Shown: piece after piece, positions 53,895 to 63,424 of the stretch
Layout: each line of letters opens with the position of its first letter
Position numbering within the stretch: the first letter of the stretch is position 1
Origin: CAYUYV01 sp964522525
GTDB lineage: Bacteria > Pseudomonadota > Alphaproteobacteria > JAJFIK01
DNA length: 64,000 nucleotides
NCBI GenBank assembly: GCA_964522525.1
Contig: CAZFWG010000002.1
Coordinates: 39,445-103,444 of the forward strand
Direction of reading: 5' to 3'
Translations under genes and position numbers: made by a program
The notes under the pieces: model-generated
Told to the model about the DNA's origin: nothing
The model's input: only the letters and a program-made list of their open reading frames with translations
Databases searched by the model: none

Positions 53895-54848
53895 TCACGC
53901 GGAGCAGGAACCGCCGCCCAAAACACAGAATTTCGCGCAATGGCGGTGCTGCAATTTGACGGGCTCAAGGGCGCCGCCCAGGGAGGCGCCGAGGGAAAAG
54001 GTTGGTGCATAAGGCAACAGGGTGCAGGCCACCACTTCCGCCCGCGTCGCGCCTTTGCGCTTCAGGATCATGCGGGCAGAAGCGCACATCAGGCTTGCCG
54101 GATCGACCCCCAAAAGGGACCAGCAGGCCGTGGTGATCTCAGGCACTTCGGCCTGGGCATCCATTTCCGGAAAGAGGACGAGCTGCAGGGGATCCTGCAC
54201 GTCCACCGGCCAGCCGCGGGCGGCAATGAGCGCGGCATGGCCTTCGCGCGCCTGCGCTTCCGGTTCACCCCAGCAGGTCCGGCCCGCCAGGGCCAGGGAA
54301 AACCCATGGCGGGCGAGCCAGTCGACCCCGATACAGGTTTCCTCGAAGGCGCCCGGCCCCCGTTCCGTGTCATGGAGCCGCGCCGACCAGTGATCGAGGC
54401 TGACCCGGAGGATCAGGCGGTCGCCATGGCGGGCCCGGCAGGCCAGCAACGCGTCCTGGACCTTTGGCCGCATCATGGGGCGCATGGCATTGGTCAGGAT
54501 GAGCACGCGATGCCCCTGCGCCAGCACCATGTCCAGCAGATCCATCATGAAAGGATTGAGAAACGGCTCCCCGCCCGTGAAGCCGATTTCGATCGGTCCC
54601 GGCGCGAGGTGGTGGACCTCCTCCAGAAAGGGCTGGAGATCGGCGGGGGCCAGATAGACCAGCCGATCATTGGATGGGGAGCTCTCTATGTAGCAATTCG
54701 CGCAGGCGATATTGCACAAAGTGCCCGTATTGACCCAAAGCGTCTTGAGCCCCGTAAAACGAACGGTGGCGCGGGGCTCCCCGTTGGCGGTCCAGTCCGG
54801 ATCGCTGAATTTGGGCCGGATTTCGTCGGTTTTTCCAGGAATTTGCAT
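53895..54848 (-). CDS. Radical SAM protein with C-terminal Cys cluster
   Basis: A 317-aa radical SAM enzyme. The cluster motif is CNIACANC (Cx3Cx2C, about residues 45-52) and the SAM-binding segment is GFTGGEPFLNPFM. RLILRVSLDHWSARLHDTERG and ALAGRTCWGEP lie in the barrel. A C-terminal group of Cys residues (LMCAS, VACTLL, HCAKFCVLGGGSC) may bind an auxiliary iron-sulfur cluster, as in SPASM/twitch-type enzymes. I do not recognise the subfamily. No precursor-peptide gene or partner enzyme is evident beside it; the type I secretion operon lies downstream after 539 nt. Confidence 0.85.
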   Translation of the reverse strand: MQIPGKTDEIRPKFSDPDWTANGEPRATVRFTGLKTLWVNTGTLCNIACANCYIESSPSNDRLVYLAPADLQPFLEEVHHLAPGPIEIGFTGGEPFLNPFMMDLLDMVLAQGHRVLILTNAMRPMMRPKVQDALLACRARHGDRLILRVSLDHWSARLHDTERGPGAFEETCIGVDWLARHGFSLALAGRTCWGEPEAQAREGHAALIAARGWPVDVQDPLQLVLFPEMDAQAEVPEITTACWSLLGVDPASLMCASARMILKRKGATRAEVVACTLLPYAPTFSLGASLGGALEPVKLQHRHCAKFCVLGGGSCSA

Positions 54849-55077
54849 CCTAAAGGCCTACGCGAGAGCGTCGCCCGGTTCAAATCAAGTCATGCGCGGT
54901 GCGCATCAAAAGACAAAGCGTCGCCCGGAGACCGGGAATGGGCGGCCCGAGTACCCTCAAAGGCGCCATGGATATTTGCTAGTGCGCCTGCCATACCGTC
55001 CGTAACATTCGGGTTTGGGCATACTGGGTTGGATTCAAGGGGCAAGACAGATTTTGGACAGAACGGACCTTTCTGGG

Positions 55078-56574
55078 ATGCCGAAGCGAATCGGCAGATG
55101 CGCGGGGACCTATCGATCCGTTTGGAACGGGATGGCCGTGGTCTGTGTCCTGCTCACGCTGGCGGCCTGTTCCGTGAAACCGGGCATCGAGGAAGCCCCG
55201 CTGCCCCCGACGCCCGAGAACGGCTGGAGCGCGACGGGCGGAACGGAAGCCGCGAGCAAGCCCTTGACCAGCGACTGGTTGAGCGAATTCGACTCCCCCG
55301 TCTTGAGCGCCCTCGTCGCCGAAGCCCTGGTCTACAACAACGATCTGGGGGCCGCCGTCGCCCGGGTCGATGCGGCACGGGCCACTTTCCGTGCCACGGG
55401 GGCGGCCCGGTTCCCCACCATTGGCGGTAACTTTTCCGCCACCCGCGCCCGGTTCCCGACCGGCATCGGAGACACCACGGATCCCTCTGGTTTTGTCGGC
55501 GTTCCGGGGGCCGTGGGCGCGTCCACCTTCGCCTGGGCCCTGCAATCAAACTGGGAAATCGATGTTTGGGGCCGGGTTCGCGACACGACCCGTGCCGCCC
55601 GCGCCGACGCGGACGCGGCGATCCAGGACCTCGTGGACACGCAGCTTTCCCTCGCGGGCATGGTCGCCAATGCGTGGTTCACCTTGATCGAGGCCCATCA
55701 GCAAGTGGCGCTGGCCCGGCGGGACGTGGAGAACCGGCAGCGCAGTCTGCGCTTGATCCGCCGCCGGTTTCAGATCGGCTTGTCGGACATCCTGGATCTG
55801 CGCGTCGCCCGCTCCGACCTTTCGGGCGTCGAAGCCGGCTTGGCCGCCGACGAGCAGACCCTGAAGGAATCCGCCCGCGCCCTAGAGATTCTCCTGGGCC
55901 GTTATCCGTCGGCGGAATTGGAATATCCGGACGAATTGCCGTCCCTGCCCCTCCTCACCGGGGCCGGCCTGCCCGTCGAACTGCTTGCGCGCCGGCCGGA
56001 TCTGAGAGCGGCGGAACGGCGGGTGGCCTCGGCGGGCTTGAATGTCCGGGCGGCCCGCAAGGAGCTTTTGCCCCGCCTGTCGCTTTCGGGTTCTCTCGGC
56101 CCGACCACCTCTTCCGTCGCCGACGTGATCGACCTGGACGAGGTCGCGGGTAATATCGTCGGTGGGCTGACACAGCCCATTTTCCAGGGCGGGCAATTGC
56201 TGGCCAATATCAGGGCCGCCCGCGCAAGGGCGGAGGAGGCGCTTTACGTCTATGCGGCGGCCGCGCTGACGGCCTATCAGGAAGTCGAAAACGCTCTCGA
56301 TGCGGAAGTCCTTCTGGAAAAACAGGAACGGGCGCTGGCGCTTTCGGCCCAGGAAGCCCGCGCCTCGGAGGCACTGACCGAACGGGACTACGCCCAGGGC
56401 CTCGCCAATATTTTCGACCTGCTGGATGCCCAGGCCCGCACCATCAACGCCGAAGGGGCGTTCCTGACCGTGCGCCGGACCCGCCTTACCAACCGTGTAC
56501 AGCTGCAAGTCGCCCTCGCGGCGCCCATCACGGCCGACTTGAGGCCGGCAGACCAGGATGACCAGACGCCATGA
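55078..56574 (+). CDS. RND efflux outer-membrane lipoprotein (NodT/OprM family)
   Basis: A 498-aa TolC-like channel with lipobox VCVLLTLAACS. The two-fold repeat of the family is clear: FDSPVLSALVAEALVYNNDLGAAVARVDAARA, then NWEIDVWGRVRDTTRAARADADA, and later RRPDLRAAERRVASAGLNVRAARKELLPRLSLSGS. The start is taken as ATG 55078, which gives a charged n-region; ATG 55132 is the alternative. It overlaps the adaptor gene by 4 nt (ATGA), so the three RND genes are translationally coupled. Confidence 0.92.
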   Translation: MPKRIGRCAGTYRSVWNGMAVVCVLLTLAACSVKPGIEEAPLPPTPENGWSATGGTEAASKPLTSDWLSEFDSPVLSALVAEALVYNNDLGAAVARVDAARATFRATGAARFPTIGGNFSATRARFPTGIGDTTDPSGFVGVPGAVGASTFAWALQSNWEIDVWGRVRDTTRAARADADAAIQDLVDTQLSLAGMVANAWFTLIEAHQQVALARRDVENRQRSLRLIRRRFQIGLSDILDLRVARSDLSGVEAGLAADEQTLKESARALEILLGRYPSAELEYPDELPSLPLLTGAGLPVELLARRPDLRAAERRVASAGLNVRAARKELLPRLSLSGSLGPTTSSVADVIDLDEVAGNIVGGLTQPIFQGGQLLANIRAARARAEEALYVYAAAALTAYQEVENALDAEVLLEKQERALALSAQEARASEALTERDYAQGLANIFDLLDAQARTINAEGAFLTVRRTRLTNRVQLQVALAAPITADLRPADQDDQTP

Positions 56575-57812
56575 GAAAATTCCTCACCATCGCGGTGCCC
56601 CTTTTCATCATCCTTCTGATGGTCGGCGTCGTCATCCTGCTGAACGCCCTGAAACCCGTACCGGAAAAAAAGGAAGCGGAGGAACGCCCGACTTCGGTCT
56701 TTATCGCCCGGGCCGAGCGCATGACCGTCGTCCCCCGCGTGATCTCCCAGGGCGAGGTCCGGCCTCGCCGTGAAATCGATCTGGTGCCCCAGGTCATTGG
56801 CCGGATCGTCTATATCAATCCCAATTTTGAACGGGGCGGCTCCTTCAACGAAGGCGAGGTGCTGATCCGCCTGGAAGAGGCCGACTACAAACTCGCCGTG
56901 ATCCGGGCACGCTCCCGGGTCGCCGAAGCACGCCAGGAACTCCTGCGCGAGGACGCCGAAGCGCAAATGGCGCGGCGGGATTGGGAGGAACTGGGCGAAG
57001 GGGAAGCCTCCGCCCTCGCCCTGCGGGAACCCCAGCTTGAAATGCGCCGGGCCATGCTGGAAGCGGCCCAGGCCGATCTTGACGAGGCCGAACTCAATCT
57101 CAAACGGGCCAGTCTGGTGGCGCCCTTCACCGGCCGGGTCCGTGAGAAACGCGCGGATATCGGTCAGGTCGTCTCCACGGCGACCGTCCTGGGGCGCATC
57201 TTTTCCACCAGCATTGTCCAGATCAACCTGCAGCTGACCGATCGGGAATTGGGCATGTTGGGACTGCCCATTGGTTTTGAGGCGGAGGATCGCAGCGGTC
57301 CGGTCGTGCATCTCAACGGTGTCGTGGCAGGCGAGATGCATTCCTGGACTGGCCATGTGATCCGCACCGACAGCGCGATCGACCCCCAGAGCCGGGTCCT
57401 CAATGTCATTTGCGAAGTGGATGAACCCTATGGCGCAGGTTCGGACAACGGCATTCCTCTTGCCGTCGGCCTGTTCGTCACGGCGGAACTGCCGGGCGAG
57501 CCATTGCCCGACGTCATTGTGGTCCCCCGTCAAGCTCTGCGTTCGGACAATGTCGTTTATGTGGCGAAACCCGATGAAGAAGGCATTGACCGCCTCGATA
57601 TCCGGCGGGTCGACGTTGCGTTTTCAGAACCCAACCGGGTCGTGATCACCGATGGCCTCGAGGCCGGTGAAGCCGTGGTCATCTCGGCCGTTGAAGGAGC
57701 GTCCCGCGGCCTCAAGCTGCAGCTCCTGGAGACCGCGTCCGGGAGCACCGGATCCGATCCGGATGATGCACCTTCGGAAGAGACCACGGCCTCGGCGCAA
57801 GGCGGAGATTGA
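56571..57812 (+). CDS. RND efflux periplasmic adaptor subunit
   Basis: A 413-aa membrane fusion protein. The N-terminal anchor is LTIAVPLFIILLMVGVVILLNAL; lipoyl halves are at GRIVYINPNFERGGSFNEGEVLIRLE and ASLVAPFTGRVREKRADIGQVV, with a coiled coil between (RVAEARQELLREDAEAQMARRDWEEL). A beta-barrel with VVPRQALRSDNVVYVAKPDEE follows. The start ATG 56571 overlaps the channel stop and the end lies 2 nt before the permease start, forming a tight operon. Confidence 0.92.
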   Translation: MRKFLTIAVPLFIILLMVGVVILLNALKPVPEKKEAEERPTSVFIARAERMTVVPRVISQGEVRPRREIDLVPQVIGRIVYINPNFERGGSFNEGEVLIRLEEADYKLAVIRARSRVAEARQELLREDAEAQMARRDWEELGEGEASALALREPQLEMRRAMLEAAQADLDEAELNLKRASLVAPFTGRVREKRADIGQVVSTATVLGRIFSTSIVQINLQLTDRELGMLGLPIGFEAEDRSGPVVHLNGVVAGEMHSWTGHVIRTDSAIDPQSRVLNVICEVDEPYGAGSDNGIPLAVGLFVTAELPGEPLPDVIVVPRQALRSDNVVYVAKPDEEGIDRLDIRRVDVAFSEPNRVVITDGLEAGEAVVISAVEGASRGLKLQLLETASGSTGSDPDDAPSEETTASAQGGD

Positions 57813-57814
57813 GC

Positions 57815-60800
57815 ATGAACGGACTGGTCGCCTGGTGGGCCCGCAATCCGGTTGCCGCCAATCTGCTCATGGTCGGCATCCTGCTGGCCGGCACGCTCGG
57901 CTTTTTGCGCATGGACCGGGAGGTCTTTCCCGCCTTTCGCTTGAACTGGGTCCAGGTCACCGTGACCTGGCCCGGGGCGGCCCCCCAGGAGGTCGAGGAA
58001 CAGATCATCCTTCGGGTTGAGGAATCCCTGACTGATCTCGATAATGTCCGCCGTCTGAGGGCCAATGCCTCGGAAGGCTTCGCCGAAGTCTATATCGAGG
58101 CGGACCCGACCATCGATATCGGCGATTTCATCAATGAGGTGAAACTCCGTGTCGATGGGATCCCGAATTTTCCCACCGATATCGAACCGCCCCGCGTCAG
58201 CGAGATCGTGCAGCGGCCGGAGCTTCTTTATGTTGCGGTCTATGGGGATGTGGATGAGCGTCTTCTGAAGCGCACGACGGAGACCCTGCGCGATGAGATC
58301 GCTCTCCTGCCGGGCGCGGCCCTCTCCGACATCGTCGGTACGCGCAACGAGGAAGTCTCGATCGAGGTCTCCGAAGAGGCCTTGCAGGCCTATGACCTGA
58401 CCTTCGACGATGTCGTGGCGGCGGTGCGCGCCAACTCCCTCAATCTGTCGTCGGGTAATGTCCGGACACAGACGGGAAACGTACAGTTGAGCGTGCGCAA
58501 TCTGGCGGACACCCAGGTCGATTTCGAGCAGATCGTGATCCGTCAGACCAGTGACGGGGCCGTGATCCGGGTCCGGGATGTCGCCACGGTCCTTGACGCC
58601 TTCGAGGATTTTGAAAGCAAGACCCAATTTGACGGGGTGCCGGGTTTCTTGATCGGGGTGCGGGCCGGTGACCGGATGAACGTGGTCACCACGTCCGAGG
58701 CGGTCAAGGAATGGCTCAAGACCGCCAATGAAGGACTGCCCGAGGGCATCCAGGTCCAAATGTTTCTCGACGATTCCAAGACCTATTTCGACCGTATCGG
58801 CACGATCAGCCGGTCGGCTGTCATCGGCCTTGTATTGGTGTTCATCGTCTTGATCCTGTTCCTGCGCACCCAGGTGGCGATCTGGGTCACGGTGGGCATC
58901 GCGACGGCCTTTGCAGGCGCCTTCGTCTTTCTGCCGGGCCTTGACGTCTCGCTTAATATGTTGACGCTTTTTGCCTTTCTCCTCGTCATCGGCGTCGTGG
59001 TCGACGACGCGATCATTGTGGGCGAGAGCATCCATTCCCATGTGGAGCGGGGCGGACAGGGGGTGACGGCGGCGATTGCCGGCACCCAACTCGTGCTCAA
59101 GCCGGTGATTTTCGCGGTCGTCACCACCATGATCGCCTTCATGCCCTGGCTCTTCCTGACCGGGCCCCAGGTGCAGATCACCCGCCAGCTGTCGATCATC
59201 ATCATTGTTGCCCTGACATTCTCTCTGATCGAGGCGCTTCTGATCCTGCCGTCGCATCTGTCGAAGATGAAACGCAAAGGCACCTTCGATCCCCACAAGG
59301 ATCAGTTCACACCGCCGTCCGAAACCGAGGCGCCCGCCCCGCAGCCACCCCGTCGGGGCTTCTTCGGGGGGCTGACGTCCCTGCCCCGGACACTGTCGAA
59401 TGTCCAATACCGCCTTGGCGAAGGGTTGGTGAGCTTTGCCGACCGTTACTATCGCCCGCTCATGGATTTCAGCATTCGTCAGCGCTACGCGACCTGTGCC
59501 TTTTTCCTGTTCTTCCTGGTGCTGAGTTTCACGCTCGCCGGGACGGGCTTCCTGAAATTCGCCTTCTCGCCGGAAATCGAGGCTGAACTCATCCAGTTCG
59601 AGGTCGATTTTCCCGACGGCACGCCCTACGCACGCTCCAAGGCGGTGCTCGAGCGGATCGAGGAGGCCCAGAAGGAGGTCGTGGCCTATTTTCAGCCGAC
59701 GCCTGACGCCCCCTCCGTGATCCAACACTGGTTCACCTGGAGCCGGGAGGGTGCGGTGACCATCTGGGTCCTCCTGGCGCCCCCCGAAACCCGGAACACG
59801 TCAGCCAAGGAATTCTCCACCAAATTACGGGAGTTCATCGGCGAAATTCCGGATGCCGAGGAAATCGAGCTTGATTTCACCATCAACACGCCGGACACGG
59901 GCATCGAGTTCGCCGTCAACGCGCCCGATCTCGATATCCTGCGGGCCGCCGTTGAGGATTTGAAACAACGGCTCAGCACCTATGGCGCCACCTATGACAT
60001 TCGGGACAATCTCCAGAGCGCCACGCCGGAGATCCGGTTGGTGCTCAAACCCGGTGCCGAACAGGTGGGGCTCACCTTGGGCGAGATGACCCGCCAGGTC
60101 CGCCAGGCCTATTTCGGGGAAGAAGTCCAACGCCTGCCCCGGGAAGGGAACAATGTCCGCGTCTTTGTGCGCTATCCCCGCTCCGCCCGCAGCAATCTGG
60201 ACAGTCTCCAGAATTTCCGCATTCGTACGACTGACGGACGCGAGATCCCTCTCTTCGCCGTTGCCGATGTGGAGTTCGCGCCGGGCATCAAGCGCATCAA
60301 CCGCCGGGAGCGCCAGCGTTCCGCCCGCGTCAGCGCCGAACTCACCGAAGACATCGCAAGCCAGATCCGCCAGGAACTCGACCAGGACTTCTTCCCCGCC
60401 TGGGAGAAACGCTATCCCGGCGTGTCTGTCGGCCTGATCGGCGCGGCCGAGGGGCTGGCCGAATTCCTGTCGGAAATCTCCACCCTCTATCTGATCGCCT
60501 TCATGTCCATGTATGCCATGTTGGCCGTGGCCTTTCGCTCCTACTGGCAACCCCTCCTGGTCATGACGGCCATTCCCTTCGGCTATATGGGCGCCGTCTA
60601 CGGACATTTGGCCTTTGGACTGACCTTTGCCCTGTTCTCCTATTTCGGGGTCGCGGCCGCGGCCGGTGTCGTCGTGAACGACAATCTCGTGCTTCTCGAT
60701 CAGGTGAACCGCTTGCGCGCGCAAGGCGCCTCGGCGATGTCGGCGCTGGTGGAAGCGGGCGTGTCCCGCTTCCGGCCCATCCTGCTCACCTCGGTCACGA

Positions 60801-61045
60801 CCTTTATCGGTCTGATGCCCATGATCGCGGAGCGCTCTACCCAGGCAGAATTCCTCAAGCCCACGGTCGTCGCCCTGGCCTGTGGCGTCGCGTTCGCGAT
60901 GTTCGTGACCCTGTTTTTCGTGCCGGCCCTTTATGCCGTGGGCGCGGATATTTCGCGCTTCTTCCGCTGGTCCTGGACCGGTGAGAAACAGCCGCGCCTC
61001 GATGAGGCCACGGCCGTCGACGCCGACGGACCGGCGACGCTTTAG
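57815..61045 (+). CDS. RND efflux transporter permease (second system)
   Basis: A 1076-aa RND permease starting at ATG 57815, with GGAG 7 nt upstream. TM4 has VIGVVVDDAIIVGESI. TM10 has VAAAAGVVVNDNLVLLDQVNRLR, in which the usual Lys-Asn of AcrB-type proteins is replaced by Asn-Asp, a pattern of a distinct and widespread RND branch. A proline-rich cytoplasmic loop (about 495-515) separates the halves. With its own outer-membrane channel it forms a full tripartite pump. The substrate is unknown. Confidence 0.93.
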   Translation: MNGLVAWWARNPVAANLLMVGILLAGTLGFLRMDREVFPAFRLNWVQVTVTWPGAAPQEVEEQIILRVEESLTDLDNVRRLRANASEGFAEVYIEADPTIDIGDFINEVKLRVDGIPNFPTDIEPPRVSEIVQRPELLYVAVYGDVDERLLKRTTETLRDEIALLPGAALSDIVGTRNEEVSIEVSEEALQAYDLTFDDVVAAVRANSLNLSSGNVRTQTGNVQLSVRNLADTQVDFEQIVIRQTSDGAVIRVRDVATVLDAFEDFESKTQFDGVPGFLIGVRAGDRMNVVTTSEAVKEWLKTANEGLPEGIQVQMFLDDSKTYFDRIGTISRSAVIGLVLVFIVLILFLRTQVAIWVTVGIATAFAGAFVFLPGLDVSLNMLTLFAFLLVIGVVVDDAIIVGESIHSHVERGGQGVTAAIAGTQLVLKPVIFAVVTTMIAFMPWLFLTGPQVQITRQLSIIIIVALTFSLIEALLILPSHLSKMKRKGTFDPHKDQFTPPSETEAPAPQPPRRGFFGGLTSLPRTLSNVQYRLGEGLVSFADRYYRPLMDFSIRQRYATCAFFLFFLVLSFTLAGTGFLKFAFSPEIEAELIQFEVDFPDGTPYARSKAVLERIEEAQKEVVAYFQPTPDAPSVIQHWFTWSREGAVTIWVLLAPPETRNTSAKEFSTKLREFIGEIPDAEEIELDFTINTPDTGIEFAVNAPDLDILRAAVEDLKQRLSTYGATYDIRDNLQSATPEIRLVLKPGAEQVGLTLGEMTRQVRQAYFGEEVQRLPREGNNVRVFVRYPRSARSNLDSLQNFRIRTTDGREIPLFAVADVEFAPGIKRINRRERQRSARVSAELTEDIASQIRQELDQDFFPAWEKRYPGVSVGLIGAAEGLAEFLSEISTLYLIAFMSMYAMLAVAFRSYWQPLLVMTAIPFGYMGAVYGHLAFGLTFALFSYFGVAAAAGVVVNDNLVLLDQVNRLRAQGASAMSALVEAGVSRFRPILLTSVTTFIGLMPMIAERSTQAEFLKPTVVALACGVAFAMFVTLFFVPALYAVGADISRFFRWSWTGEKQPRLDEATAVDADGPATL

Positions 61046-61108
61046 CGCGAGGTCAGGAAAAGGAGTCTGCGGTTTTCCGTCCGACCAAAGGCACCAAGAC
61101 TTGCCGTT

Positions 61109-61936
61109 CTAAGACTTGGACGCCGCGAGGGGATCGAGGATCGCCAGGGCCGTGATCATTTCAGGGCTGAGCAGATAGCCCGTCGCCGCCGGAGGCAGCG
61201 TGGTTTTCGACGGCTGGGCCGGGACAGCCTGGGGGCGCCCGGCGGCGTGGGCATGGTTGAAAGGCACATCCGGCCCAGGCCCCGGATCCCCTTGTCCCGC
61301 CTCACCCCCGGGCAGGATCTTGGCCACTTTGTCGAACACTTCCGAGACACTGCGCGACCGATCCCCGTCATAGAAGATCGCCCGATTGGCCTTGGCCGCT
61401 TCGGGAAAGAGCGCCGTGGCATCGAGCTCGGGGCTCTGCTCCTTCGCGCCGATCAGGGTCAGCGCCCCGCCCGCGCCCAGAAAATGGGCGGCATAGAGTT
61501 CACCGTCGCTGGGCGTCCGGCCCAGGCCCGCCTCGAGCCGGTCCGCGCTTTCGCGGGCATATTCCCCGGCCATGGCGGACGCGTGGACCGGATCATTGCG
61601 CAGGGCAAGAACGGCCGACCGCGTCTCCGGATCGGCAATTTCGTACCGGCCATTCTTGCCCTGGGTGATCGCGTCCGCTGCCGCGCCAAGCCCGTGTTTG
61701 TCGCCGTGGCGCGCCACCATGCCGAGCCAGGTCTGGTCAATGAACTGATAGAGCCCGGTGGCCGAGGAGGTCTTGGCCTTGGCGGCCGGGTCGAGCCCGC
61801 TTTCCCGCTGGGCGGTGGACAGCAGATAGGAAAAGGACACCCCGCTCTTCTGGGCCGCCTGCCGGATGGTCTGGACGACCGGTGCCGAGCGAATCCGTGT
61901 CGCTGGCGCCGAATCATGGGCATGAATGGTCGACAT
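61109..61936 (-). CDS. Lytic transglycosylase SLT-domain protein
   Basis: A 275-aa protein with an SLT fold: GVSFSYLLSTAQRESGLDPAAKAKTSSATGLYQFIDQTWLGMV, where the Glu in QRESGLDP is the predicted catalytic acid, followed by AAHFLGAGGALTLI. It has no signal peptide and starts with a short flexible segment. In Alphaproteobacteria similar signal-less transglycosylases are exported with flagellar or other envelope machinery, but no flagellar genes are in view. The C-terminal 90 residues are Pro/Gly-rich with a small hydrophobic end (GYLLSPEMITALAIL). Confidence 0.87.
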   Translation of the reverse strand: MSTIHAHDSAPATRIRSAPVVQTIRQAAQKSGVSFSYLLSTAQRESGLDPAAKAKTSSATGLYQFIDQTWLGMVARHGDKHGLGAAADAITQGKNGRYEIADPETRSAVLALRNDPVHASAMAGEYARESADRLEAGLGRTPSDGELYAAHFLGAGGALTLIGAKEQSPELDATALFPEAAKANRAIFYDGDRSRSVSEVFDKVAKILPGGEAGQGDPGPGPDVPFNHAHAAGRPQAVPAQPSKTTLPPAATGYLLSPEMITALAILDPLAASKS

Positions 61937-62105
61937 TAGCCGTGTCCTTCCTCGGGCTCATGATCATCGGGCGTTCTGGCGAAACCTCCGATCATGGTTC
62001 CCCCGATATGCAAACGCCGTGCCCAAGACCGTGACAGGCACGACCGCGCATCGGGGATCGGGAAGGCTCGGATTGAAAGGGTTGAGGGTCACGGATTGGG
62101 GAACC

Positions 62106-63221
62106 ATGGAGATAGCCCGTATCGTGCAGACGCGGCATAACCTGCCCCTCGGCACGCCATTGCAGACCGCATGGGACGCGGAACCGCGCGATCATCTGGA
62201 AATCGACCTGATCTGGGTCGAGAGCGATGACGGGCGCGCCGGTGTGGGCGCGGGCCCGCCCCTGCCGCCCGTTTCCGGGTTCGAGGATCTGTTCATCGGC
62301 CGGGATCCCCTCGACCTTCAGCGCCACAACCGGGTCATTGAAAGCCTGTCCTATCATTACGGGCCGTGCTGGCCCCTTGATCTGGCCCTGTGGGATCTCG
62401 CCGGCAAGATCCACAACGCGCCTGTCTGGAAGCTCCTGGGCGGCGCGGGCGGTCAGCTCGCCACGGCGGCGGCGCTGGGCGATATGCGGTCTCCGGAGCA
62501 ATTGGCGGAACTCGCCCAGGATGCGGATGCGGAAGGCTTCCGGGCCTTGATGATCCGGATCTATGATCAGGACTGGGAGGTCGATGCCGCGCGGGTCTCG
62601 GCCGTGCGGGAAGCCGTGGGCGACGACTTGCGCATCCTGACCGATTGGCGCCAGGCCGCGCCTATGCCCTGGCAGGTCGATCAGCCGCGCAGCCGCGAGG
62701 AGACGCTTTCCCTGACCCGGGCGCTGGAAGATCTCGATGTCTACTGGATCGATAATCCGGTCCATGGCGGCGACTACAAGGGCATGCAGGCCTTGCGGGC
62801 GCGCAAGAAAGTGAAGGTCGCCGCGGGCGCCCGGGCGCGGGACATCCACGATCTGCGCAATCTGATCATGCGGGATGTAAGCGACGTGATCCGCGCCGAT
62901 GCCACCCGGATCGGCGGCATCACGGGCCTGTTCCCCGTGCTCAAGCGGGCGCGCGAGCGCGGTGCCATGATTTCACCGTCCAGTTGGGACCACGGCATCA
63001 CCATGATCGCCAACGCCCATCTGGCGGCGGCGGTTGGTGGCTGTCCCTATTTCGAATATCCCGTCGATCCGCCTGCTCTGCTGCCGGAACAACGGGATTT
63101 CCTCCTGCGCGAACCCATTCTGACGGATGCGGAAGGTTTTCTGGATCTGGGGGAAGCGCCGGGCTTCGGCCTCGCCCTCGATGACGACATGCTCCAGGAT
63201 ACGCAAGTTCCCATCAGTTGA
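62106..63221 (+). CDS. Enolase-superfamily (mandelate racemase/muconate cycloisomerase-like) protein with degenerate active site
   Basis: A 371-aa protein with the two-domain layout: a capping domain (LEIDLIWVESDDGRAGVGAG, ALWDLAGKIHNAPVWKLLGG) and a TIM barrel (LEDLDVYWIDNPVHGGDYKGMQ, VIRADATRIGGITGLFPVLK, SPSSWDHGITMIANAHLAAAV). Expected catalytic/metal positions are altered: RIYDQ where KxK is usual, TDWRQ where DxN is usual, IDNP for the EEP motif, and AAGAR for the GE motif. The fold is therefore clear but classic enolase-type chemistry is doubtful. ATG 62106 is the start with GGGGAA upstream; the frame is open earlier. Confidence 0.82.
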   Translation: MEIARIVQTRHNLPLGTPLQTAWDAEPRDHLEIDLIWVESDDGRAGVGAGPPLPPVSGFEDLFIGRDPLDLQRHNRVIESLSYHYGPCWPLDLALWDLAGKIHNAPVWKLLGGAGGQLATAAALGDMRSPEQLAELAQDADAEGFRALMIRIYDQDWEVDAARVSAVREAVGDDLRILTDWRQAAPMPWQVDQPRSREETLSLTRALEDLDVYWIDNPVHGGDYKGMQALRARKKVKVAAGARARDIHDLRNLIMRDVSDVIRADATRIGGITGLFPVLKRARERGAMISPSSWDHGITMIANAHLAAAVGGCPYFEYPVDPPALLPEQRDFLLREPILTDAEGFLDLGEAPGFGLALDDDMLQDTQVPIS

Positions 63222-63424
63222 TTCCCGTCCGGCGACCGTGTAAGGCTGAAGCTCGGGTGAAGGCCCCGGCCGCTCGCGGGCTCCCATGCCTTTGGCGAAG
63301 CCTTCATGGATAAGCCCCCGCGAATGGGGCTTCCCGCGATCCGCCCCGTCCTTGATCGACGCGGACCCGTGGCAATGCGAGCCCCACAGGATCATCCGCG
63401 TATCGACCTGGATGAGGCCTTGCC

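Noticed and set aside
54876..54895. tRNA-like T-arm string (GGTTCAAATC)
   Set aside because: No acceptor, anticodon or D-arm complement can be built around it.
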